Assembly: GCA_017617315.1 (NCBI GenBank)
Contig: JAFZWM010000016.1
Location: 1-54,454, forward strand
Direction of reading: 5' to 3'
DNA length: 54,454 nucleotides
Source: Bacteroidaceae bacterium
GTDB taxonomy: Bacteria > Bacteroidota > Bacteroidia > Bacteroidales > Bacteroidaceae
Shown: positions 37,796 to 44,426 of the stretch, piece by piece
Position numbering within the stretch: position 1 is the stretch's first letter
How the letters are laid out: each line of letters starts with the position of its first letter
Made by a program: the position numbers and the translations under genes
Notes under the pieces: generated by a model
Databases searched by the model: none
What the model was told of the DNA's origin: nothing
What the model saw: only the letters and a program-made list of their open reading frames with translations

Positions 37796-37995
37796 TGCTT
37801 TTTGGTTGCTGTCAGTTCGTAGTTAAACAAATCAAGTAACTGGTTGACCTTATCCATTCTTAACGTCGGCTTCCCCTGTTCCAGATTGCGTACAAAACAC
37901 AAGCCTACGCCAGACTTCATAGCCAGGTCTTCCTGTGTAAGGCCATATTCCTTGCGTAAAGCCTTTACCACTAGCGACAACTTTGTCTTTTCCAT
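37792..37995 (-). CDS. XRE-family HTH regulator (HipB-like)
   Basis: A 67-residue protein that is almost entirely a Cro/C1 helix-turn-helix: LVVKALRKEYGLTQEDLAMK, SGVGLCFVRNLEQGKPTLRM. I chose the ATG at 37995 (MEKTKLSLVVKAL). An upstream in-frame ATG at 38028 would add 11 residues but runs into the -7-like box. It is the first gene of the hip cassette and probably represses it. In canonical HipBA the HTH protein is also the antitoxin, while in HipBST it mainly regulates. Confidence 0.85.
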   Translation of the reverse strand: MEKTKLSLVVKALRKEYGLTQEDLAMKSGVGLCFVRNLEQGKPTLRMDKVNQLLDLFNYELTATKKQ

Positions 37996-38009
37996 ATAAA
38001 TTATATTAT

Positions 38010-38041
38010 TTCGAATACAAAAATACAATATTATTTGCGAA
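38010..38041 (-). promoter_or_regulatory. Probable promoter/operator of the hip cassette
   Basis: On the minus strand, TATTTTTG (38018-38025) resembles a -7 box. It is flanked by TTCGAATA (38010-38017) and TATTTGCGAA (38032-38041), an imperfect inverted repeat with a 2-base insertion. This placement suits HipB-type autorepression. No clear -33 TTTG is present. Confidence 0.4.
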
Positions 38042-38198
38042 TTACATACGTTCTAATGTAAAAAGTATGATGTTTTAGATTTTTATATGGTTTCTGCTAT
38101 AATTTCCCCGTTTCTTTTAGTGATCATCTCGTACATGGACTCAAGGCGATTTTTCTTGACATGGTCCGTTTGCTGTCCCTATAGGCTTGTGAATTGCA

Positions 38199-38396
38199 AC
38201 CTTCAAGCCACCTGCCATATACCTTGCCTCTATGTTGTGGCAATGCCGCGCCTACCTTGCGGCTTGTTTGTGGCTTACTTGTGGCTATGTTGCGGCTTGC
38301 TTCCCCGTACCCTGAACGTATCTTGAACGTACCTTCCCCGTTGCTACCCCGTACCTACTCCGTATCTACCCCGAAGCTACCCCGAACCTTGAATCT
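38199..38396. repeat. Degenerate 11-bp minisatellite (about 18 units)
   Basis: The sequence divides without gaps into 11-base units. From 38221, successive examples are accttgcctct, atgttgtggca, accttgcggct, tacttgtggct, atgttgcggct, atcttgaacgt, tgctaccccgt, acctactccgt, agctaccccga. The phase is kept over 16 units. Two more, less clear units precede at 38199. Units fall into TTGYGGCT, TTGAACGT and TACCCCGW subtypes in blocks. No coding potential fits an 11-base period. Confidence 0.75.
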
Positions 38397-38400
38397 AATT

Positions 38401-38486
38401 AATTGCAATTCATAATTCAAATGCATAAGTTTTTCAACTTTCAAGTTCACATTGTCAACTGTGAATTGTGAATTGTCAATTGAAAG
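38401..38486. repeat. Dispersed AT-rich repeat, copy B
   Basis: Begins five bases after the degenerate minisatellite. It contains AGTTTTTCAACTTTCAAGTT, ATTGTCAACTGTGAATTG and GAATTGTCAATTG. It shares an 18-20 base block with copy A. Confidence 0.7.
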
Positions 38487-38496
38487 ATGGGGCTTT

Positions 38497-38528
38497 TTTG
38501 GTCGTGTCGTTCCTTTTTTGTAATTTTG
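38497..38528 (+). promoter_or_regulatory. Promoter of the SGNH-SGNH-MBOAT operon
   Basis: TTTG (38497-38500), a 20-base spacer and TAATTTTG (38521-38528). It fixes the first gene's start downstream at 38549 and excludes the longer frame starting at 38468. Confidence 0.7.
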
Positions 38529-38548
38529 CCGCCGATTTTGTTAGAGGA

Positions 38549-39916
38549 ATGAAGAATTATCTACTTCGCACGTTTTTACTCACACTCCTTGTAGTGCTGA
38601 CGCTTGCCGCCTTAAGATACCTGCCCCCCATAACTATTTGTGGCACAACGCTTAGACAGGTTAATATCCTTTCGGATATATGCCCTTCGGAAGAGGAGCA
38701 GGCCGAGAAGGATACCGTCGTTCTGCCCGTGGTGAAGCCGCCGTTTGTGGCTCATTGCCGCGAGGGCGTTACTTGTATCGAAGATTTCGGCGACAGCCTC
38801 GGAACGGGAATGTTGAAATACTATCAGGCACTCGACAGCCTTAAATCGCTCGACCGTCCTGTGCGCATCGCTTATTTCGGCGATTCGTTCATCGAGGGCG
38901 ATATCTTCACAGGCGACTTGCGCGCTCTTCTTCAGAAGAAATACGGCGGATGCGGAGCAAGCTATGTCGATATCTTCTCTATCACCGACGGATTCCGACA
39001 GACGGTACGCGTGTCGTCATCGGGCTGGATTGCGCACGTCTTCAACGATACCACAAGGTTCGACAAGAGCCGTCAGGGCATCGACGAGCGATATTTCATT
39101 CCGCGCGACGGAGCTTATGTCAACGTGTCGGGACAGAGCAAGTATGCTACGTTGCTCGACACCTGCCAGCGTTCAACCATATATTTCCAGACATCGGGAA
39201 ACATTGCCCTTACGGCCACAATAAACGGTTCTGAGTCGAAGGAGTTCATCTTTGCCCCTTCAGAAGGATTGCAGAAGGCCGAGGTGAAGGGCAAGATAGG
39301 CCGTGTGCGCTGGACGGTGAACGGCGAGACAGCCTCATCGGTGTTCTACGGCGTGGCGATGGAGGGCAACAGAGGAATCTCGGTAGACTGTTTCAGTATG
39401 CGAGGACGAAGCGGCGCAACCCTGCGCAGCATTCCGCAGCACCGACTCCGCCAGTATGCCGAGCAGAGACCTTACGACCTCATCATCATTCACTACGGAC
39501 TTAACGTGGCATCGAAGTTCGGCAAGGACTACGGATATTACAAGAAGGCGATGCTCAAGACCATCAAGTATCTTCAGGAGGCGTTCCCTAATTCGGGATT
39601 CCTGCTCGTGGGCGTGGGCGACCGCGGATACAAGAGCGAGAGCGGCGAGATAAAGACGATGCCGGGTGTCAAGAATCTGGTGGCTTACCAGCAGCAGATT
39701 GCGGCCGAGGCTCACATTGCCTTCTGGAATCTTTTCGAGGCTATGGGCGGCGAAGGCTCAATGGCCGAGCTCGTGCACTCAAAACCGTCGAAGGCAAACT
39801 ACGATTATACGCACATAAACTTCAAGGGAGGACAGTATCTGTCGCACTTCCTTTACGATGCTCTTGTTGAGGGCAAATATAATTATGACAAGAGGAAGGA
39901 ATATGAAAGAGAATAG
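38549..39916 (+). CDS. Membrane-anchored SGNH/GDSL hydrolase-like protein
   Basis: A 455-residue protein with an N-terminal membrane segment (MKNYLLRTFLLTLLVVLTLA) and an exported SGNH domain. The catalytic elements are visible: GDSF with Ser113, IIIHYGLN with the block-V Asn, and DYTH with Asp419 and His422. The GDS block is preceded by ~100 residues of linker. It overlaps the next gene by 14 bases. With the partner SGNH and the MBOAT gene it probably transfers or removes acetyl groups on an exported glycan, like AlgJ/AlgX or PatB. Substrate unknown. Confidence 0.82.
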   Translation: MKNYLLRTFLLTLLVVLTLAALRYLPPITICGTTLRQVNILSDICPSEEEQAEKDTVVLPVVKPPFVAHCREGVTCIEDFGDSLGTGMLKYYQALDSLKSLDRPVRIAYFGDSFIEGDIFTGDLRALLQKKYGGCGASYVDIFSITDGFRQTVRVSSSGWIAHVFNDTTRFDKSRQGIDERYFIPRDGAYVNVSGQSKYATLLDTCQRSTIYFQTSGNIALTATINGSESKEFIFAPSEGLQKAEVKGKIGRVRWTVNGETASSVFYGVAMEGNRGISVDCFSMRGRSGATLRSIPQHRLRQYAEQRPYDLIIIHYGLNVASKFGKDYGYYKKAMLKTIKYLQEAFPNSGFLLVGVGDRGYKSESGEIKTMPGVKNLVAYQQQIAAEAHIAFWNLFEAMGGEGSMAELVHSKPSKANYDYTHINFKGGQYLSHFLYDALVEGKYNYDKRKEYERE

Positions 39917-40859
39917 AAAGATTCTGCTGCTCTTTGTGATGTGCCTGCTCTTTGTGGGCATTGACATTGCAAGGGGCGACGATGAAAATGACGATAACGG
40001 GACGGCATTCAGAGCCGTCGCCTTGAACGACAGCATTGCTGCTGACTCGGTAAACAGCGGCGCGCTGCATTTTCCGGGAATGAAGAGCAACGAGCTTATC
40101 CGCGGAGATGAACTCGACAGCATCTTCTGCAGGATTCGCGGCGGAAACGATATTGTGCGCATCGTTCACATTGGCGACTCGCACGTGCGCGGACATGTCT
40201 TCAGCGTGGCGGCACGACATAGGCTCGAGAAGGAGTGGGGCGACAGTGCCGTTGAGGCTCAGAACATCAGCTACCAGACAACGGCCATAGCCACCGAGAC
40301 GGGCAAGCCGGGAATCGTTTACAGCGCAATAGGACGCAACGGCGCGGTGTGTGCACACTTCCTCTGCGGCGACTACATCTCGAAGGTAAAGAGTCTGAAT
40401 CCCGATTTGGTTATCGTGTCGCTGGGAACAAACGAAAGCTACGGCTCGTTCAGCGGCGAATCGTTCAGGAACAATCTCGACAGCCTCTGCGTTATGATTA
40501 ACGACAGTTGTCCGTCGGCCAAGATAATGCTCACCACGCTGCCAGGCTCGTACAAGCGCATAAGGGTGCGCGGCAAGAACCGCAAGGGACGGCGCAGATA
40601 TTCTTCAACTCCGGTAGAGAACAAAAACTCGGAGAAAGTGCGCCAGATCTGGCTCGCCTATGCCGAGGAGCACAACCTGCCGGTGTGGGACTTGTACGGA
40701 ATTATGGGAGGCGATGCCAGCGCATGCAAAAACTGGCGAAGGGCAAAGTTCATGCGAAGCGACTTTGTTCATTACACTCACGAAGGCTATACTTATCAGG
40801 GCGAACTGATGGCCGAGGCTATTATAAAACAATATAACAAGTATGTGGCAAGACATTGA
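39903..40859 (+). CDS. Second SGNH/GDSL hydrolase-like protein
   Basis: A 318-residue exported protein (hydrophobic signal MKENRKILLLFVMCLLFVGI). The SGNH blocks are HIGDSH with Ser93, IVSLGTNES with the Asn, and DFVH with Asp287 and His290. I chose the ATG at 39903, giving a signal peptide directly. An upstream ATG at 39858 is less likely. It overlaps the preceding gene by 14 bases and the MBOAT gene by 17. The catalytic triad looks complete, so it could be an esterase or an acetyltransferase. Confidence 0.82.
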   Translation: MKENRKILLLFVMCLLFVGIDIARGDDENDDNGTAFRAVALNDSIAADSVNSGALHFPGMKSNELIRGDELDSIFCRIRGGNDIVRIVHIGDSHVRGHVFSVAARHRLEKEWGDSAVEAQNISYQTTAIATETGKPGIVYSAIGRNGAVCAHFLCGDYISKVKSLNPDLVIVSLGTNESYGSFSGESFRNNLDSLCVMINDSCPSAKIMLTTLPGSYKRIRVRGKNRKGRRRYSSTPVENKNSEKVRQIWLAYAEEHNLPVWDLYGIMGGDASACKNWRRAKFMRSDFVHYTHEGYTYQGELMAEAIIKQYNKYVARH

Positions 40860-42330
40860 TTTTAGCAAACTTTCTGCGTTGTTGCTGAACTATGACGAGA
40901 AAAACCAGCTCATCTTCAGCAGCGGATTGTTCCTTTTCCTGTTTCTTGCCTTCTCTTGTGTATACGCATTGCTGCGCAAGGCTCATACGGCGCGACTGCT
41001 GTTCGTAACGGCTTTCTCGTACTATTTCTACTACAAGAGCAGCGGCACTTATTTCCAGATTCTTGCCATCGTAACGTGCTTCGACTTTGTTATGGCGCAT
41101 GGCATATACTCGTCGGGCAAGAAGTGGCAGAGGCTTCTCTTTGTATGGCTCAGCGTGCTTGTGGATATGTCGTTCCTCGTATACTTCAAGTACACTAATT
41201 TCTTCGGAACGATATGGGCTGATATCACCGGCGGACACTTCGAAACGCTCGATATTGTACTGCCTGTCGGAATATCATTCTTCACCTTCCAGTCGCTCAG
41301 TTACACCATCGATGTGTACCGCGGAAAGCTGAAGCCGCTCGACAGTCTGCTCGACTATGCGTTCTTCGTCAGCTTCTTCCCGCAGCTGGTTGCCGGACCT
41401 ATCGTAAGGGCGAGCGATTTCATTCCGCAGATACACCGGAAGATGATTGTTACTCGTGAAACATTCGGCGAGGGATTGTTCCTGATTGTTGCCGGATTGT
41501 TCAAGAAAGCAGTCATCTGCGATTATATAAGCGTCAACTTCGTCCAGCGAATTTTCGACAATCCGTCGCTCTATTCGGGCTTGGAAAATCTGCTCGGAAT
41601 CTACGGCTTTGCCCTTCAGATTTACTGCGACTTTTCGGGCTACAGCGACATGGCTATCGGAATTGCGCTTCTGCTCGGATTCAACTTTCCGCAGAACTTC
41701 AACAGTCCTTACAAGAGTGCGTCGGTTGCCGAGTTCTGGCACAGATGGCACATCTCTCTGTCTAGTTGGCTGCGCGATTATGTCTACATCTCGCTTGGCG
41801 GAAACCGCAAGGGCAAGTTCATGACCTACGTCAATCTGATTCTGACGATGCTTGTGGGCGGACTGTGGCACGGTGCTTCGTGGAACTTCGTGGCATGGGG
41901 CGCTATGCACGGCGTTGCCCTGGCTGCCCACCGCCTGTGGAACAACATTATGGGCTTCGGCAAGAATCATCGCTACGGATGGTTCCTTCATGCCGTGTGC
42001 GTCGTTGTTACGTTCCATTTCGTGTGCTTGGGCTGGGTTTTCTTCCGCAACACAAGTTTCGACAACTCGCTCACTATGCTCGGTCTTATTTTCAGCAACT
42101 TCAAGCCGCAGATATTCTGGCAGCTTGTTCAGGGCTATTGGGGAGTGATGTCGCTCATGCTTCTGGGCTATCTGCTGCACTTCGTTCCCGACAGCTGGGT
42201 TGAGCGCAGTCAGGGCGTGGTTATAAAGATGCCGCTCGTTGCTCAGGCTTTGCTCGTGGTTATTGTAATCTACATCGTCATTCAGATTAAGAGCAGCGAC
42301 GTTCAGCCGTTCATCTACTTCCAGTTCTGA
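40843..42330 (+). CDS. MBOAT family O-acyltransferase (AlgI/PatA-like)
   Basis: A 495-residue integral membrane protein of the membrane-bound O-acyltransferase family. Diagnostic segments are PVGISFFTFQSLSYTIDVYR (141-160), FFPQLVAGPIVR, EFWHRWHISLSSWLRDYVYI (297-316) and GGLWHGASWNF with the catalytic His343. AlgI-type proteins pass acetyl groups across the inner membrane to partner SGNH proteins that acetylate a polysaccharide. The immediately upstream SGNH pair fits this scheme. The acceptor could be capsule, exopolysaccharide, LPS or peptidoglycan. Confidence 0.92.
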   Translation: MWQDIDFSKLSALLLNYDEKNQLIFSSGLFLFLFLAFSCVYALLRKAHTARLLFVTAFSYYFYYKSSGTYFQILAIVTCFDFVMAHGIYSSGKKWQRLLFVWLSVLVDMSFLVYFKYTNFFGTIWADITGGHFETLDIVLPVGISFFTFQSLSYTIDVYRGKLKPLDSLLDYAFFVSFFPQLVAGPIVRASDFIPQIHRKMIVTRETFGEGLFLIVAGLFKKAVICDYISVNFVQRIFDNPSLYSGLENLLGIYGFALQIYCDFSGYSDMAIGIALLLGFNFPQNFNSPYKSASVAEFWHRWHISLSSWLRDYVYISLGGNRKGKFMTYVNLILTMLVGGLWHGASWNFVAWGAMHGVALAAHRLWNNIMGFGKNHRYGWFLHAVCVVVTFHFVCLGWVFFRNTSFDNSLTMLGLIFSNFKPQIFWQLVQGYWGVMSLMLLGYLLHFVPDSWVERSQGVVIKMPLVAQALLVVIVIYIVIQIKSSDVQPFIYFQF

Positions 42331-42427
42331 TGCTCCCGATGAGGCTTGCGGACAGGGCAAATAGTTAAAGAATGTAAATAATTTGAAATAAGTTGATGTA
42401 ATTTGTTCTGTTTTAAAACTTTATTCA

Positions 42428-42435
42428 TATTTTTG
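42428..42435 (+). promoter_or_regulatory. Probable -7 box for the repeat-containing secreted protein
   Basis: TATTTTTG lies 25 bases before the ATG at 42461. A TTTG at 42402-42405 is 22 bases upstream, slightly too far for the consensus. Confidence 0.45.
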
Positions 42436-42460
42436 CTTCGTTTTTTATAAAAAATACCAA

Positions 42461-44197
42461 ATGAAGAAACATATTATTTTGGCTCTCTGTGCCTGTGTGG
42501 CGCTGAATGCGATGGCTGGTGACGAAAAACACTGGACACAGGAGAATACTGGCAACCTGAAGGCTTTGCACAAGGTCTACGAACTTATTGCAAAAAAAGA
42601 ATATGTAAAGGCCGAGAAGGCTCGCATGGCTTTGAAGGAAAAACTGGATAAGCAGAATGCCAAGGATGCCGGCAAGAATGTTGATTATGTAAAGAATCTA
42701 TATCCGCTCTGGGACTTGGCCGAGGTGCTTCAGCACAGCATAAAGCTCGACCCTATAAAAGACCCCGACAAGGTGGTTAACTACTGCCCTCTGTGCGCTT
42801 ACGAGACTTACGAGAAGGTCGTAAAGTCTAACGTATATGTAAACGAGGCGCGCGGCTGGCTGGCATCAGAAAAGATAAACATGGGATTCGCCGTAATCGA
42901 GAGTCAGGTTAATGCCGCGCTCATGGATTACGCCTGCACCGAGAACGACGAGGAGACTTACGGAAAGGTCTACGCCGCTCTTAAAGATACTCAGTATGCT
43001 TCCGAACTGCTCAAGAGAAAAGACAATGCCGGCTACCGCACGGCTATGAATGCCGAGTCAATCACCGGCTACGAGTACTATCTTACAAACTATCCGCAGG
43101 GCGAGCACTTCAAGGAGATTCACCAGCTGCGCGACGACTTGGCTTACAAGCGTGCCGACAAGTCGCCCGAGGGTTTGTCTGAGTTTCTGAAGAAATATCC
43201 CGATGCCTACAACTATTCTACCGTCGAGAACGAGATGTACTTCAAGGCTCTCACCCTCTCTAAGGATACAAACACGGTGGCATCGTACACCAATTACATG
43301 AAGACATATCCAAACTCTCCATACTGCGGCGAGGCTCAGGACATCATCTACAAGCTTGCTTACGACGACGCTCTCAAATCTGGTCAGGTGCGCGAGCTGA
43401 AGGAATATCTTGCAAAATATCCTAACAGCTACTACACTTCGGAGATAATGAAGCAGATTGGCTCAACCGAGGCAGAGCAGCTCATAAGCGAGTATGCAAG
43501 CTATCGCGACTATCTCATCTACGAGAAAGACCACGGCGGCAACGGCGACCCAAAGATTGAGCGCATCTATCGCAATCTCATCTATATGGAGAATCATGCG
43601 CATCGCATGGGCTTCCGCGGATTGGTGCGATTTGTTAACGAGACCGTCGAGGCCGGCGGAAAGAAGCAGACCGTTCAGATGATTTTCAACAGCAACGGAC
43701 TTATGCAGGAGCGCAATCCTTCGAACGGCGCATCTACAAAATACAACAACTACTGGAGCAGCAACGGATGGGTTGAGCGCGGAATTGGCGCAAAGACATT
43801 CACCTACACTTACAAGGACGGCTTGGTAAGTGCCCGAATTGCCGGCGGACAGAATCTGGTTTACCGCTACAACGGCCTTGCTCTCGTAGGCATGAAGGAA
43901 TATGTAAGCAACAAGCTCCAGAACGAGACTACATTCAACGAGGCAACAACCCAGCCACAGAAGATTGTTGGTCAGCAGAAGGAGATAATCAACGACTTCA
44001 ACGACAAGGGCGATGTCTCAACCCAGACAGAGAAGATAAAGGGCGTTACCAGCGTGTACACCTTCGAGTACGAATACGACAAGCGCGGCAACTGGACAAA
44101 ATGCGTCAAGAAGAAGGACGGAAAGGTGGTTGAGACACGAACAAGAACGATTACATACTTCAAGCGTACTGCCGACGATTCGACATTCGAATTTTAA
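42461..44197 (+). CDS. Exported protein with TPR-like repeats, function unknown
   Basis: A 578-residue protein with signal peptide MKKHIILALCACVALNAMAG. Residues ~25-390 are helical, with repeated motifs of the YLTNYPQGEHFKEI / FLKKYPDAYNYSTVE / YMKTYPNSPYCGEAQ / YLAKYPNSYYTSEI kind, about 35-40 residues apart, resembling tetratricopeptide or BamD-like repeats. Residues ~400-578 are beta-rich with YTYKDGLVSARIAGGQNL and YEYDKRGNWTKCVKKKDGK, like the YD/RHS-type repeats of surface proteins. No enzyme motif is seen. It has its own promoter and a tRNA gene follows. A scaffold or envelope role is likely. Confidence 0.6.
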   Translation: MKKHIILALCACVALNAMAGDEKHWTQENTGNLKALHKVYELIAKKEYVKAEKARMALKEKLDKQNAKDAGKNVDYVKNLYPLWDLAEVLQHSIKLDPIKDPDKVVNYCPLCAYETYEKVVKSNVYVNEARGWLASEKINMGFAVIESQVNAALMDYACTENDEETYGKVYAALKDTQYASELLKRKDNAGYRTAMNAESITGYEYYLTNYPQGEHFKEIHQLRDDLAYKRADKSPEGLSEFLKKYPDAYNYSTVENEMYFKALTLSKDTNTVASYTNYMKTYPNSPYCGEAQDIIYKLAYDDALKSGQVRELKEYLAKYPNSYYTSEIMKQIGSTEAEQLISEYASYRDYLIYEKDHGGNGDPKIERIYRNLIYMENHAHRMGFRGLVRFVNETVEAGGKKQTVQMIFNSNGLMQERNPSNGASTKYNNYWSSNGWVERGIGAKTFTYTYKDGLVSARIAGGQNLVYRYNGLALVGMKEYVSNKLQNETTFNEATTQPQKIVGQQKEIINDFNDKGDVSTQTEKIKGVTSVYTFEYEYDKRGNWTKCVKKKDGKVVETRTRTITYFKRTADDSTFEF

Positions 44198-44216
44198 TCT
44201 TTTTGGGCAAACTGCA

Positions 44217-44246
44217 TTGCTAAAACGAAAGATTTTATTATATTTG
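44217..44246 (+). promoter_or_regulatory. Promoter of tRNA-Leu
   Basis: TTG (44217-44219), a 19-base spacer, then TATATTTG (44239-44246), 24 bases before the tRNA. Confidence 0.65.
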
Positions 44247-44269
44247 CAACCGCTAATGTAAAAAAGGCT

Positions 44270-44355
44270 GCTCGAATGGTGGAATCGGTAGACACGAGGG
44301 ACTTAAAATCCCTTGACCAGTAATGGTTGTGCGGGTTCAAGTCCCGCTTCGAGTA
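44270..44355 (+). tRNA. tRNA-Leu(UAA)
   Basis: An 86-base class II tRNA. The acceptor strand GCTCGAA (44270-44276) pairs with TTCGAGT (44348-44354), the first pair being G-U, with discriminator A44355. The anticodon stem AGGGA/TCCCT encloses loop CTTAAAA with anticodon TAA (44304-44306). There is a long variable arm, and the T arm GCGGG-TTCAAGT-CCCGC is at 44331-44347. CCA is not encoded. Confidence 0.95.
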
Positions 44356-44369
44356 CAAACTATAAGTAG

Positions 44370-44408
44370 AGGCTCTGTAGTCATTCATTGATTACGGAGC
44401 CTTTTTTA
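44370..44408 (+). terminator. Rho-independent terminator after tRNA-Leu
   Basis: Positions 44370-44382 pair with 44390-44402 (13 pairs including two G-U), with a 7-base loop, followed by TTTTTT. It ends only about 20 bases before the GH115 start codon. Confidence 0.85.
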
Positions 44409-44426
44409 ATACAAAACAAATCTGGT

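Noticed and set aside
38087-38326. A 79-codon open frame over the degenerate minisatellite
   Set aside because: It is a by-product of the 11-base repeat lacking stops. The residue composition is implausible (Cys- and Leu-rich), and it has no promoter or start context.
41275-42360. A 361-codon minus-strand open frame opposite the MBOAT gene
   Set aside because: The opposite strand encodes a convincing membrane acyltransferase with all motifs, and the antisense product looks random.
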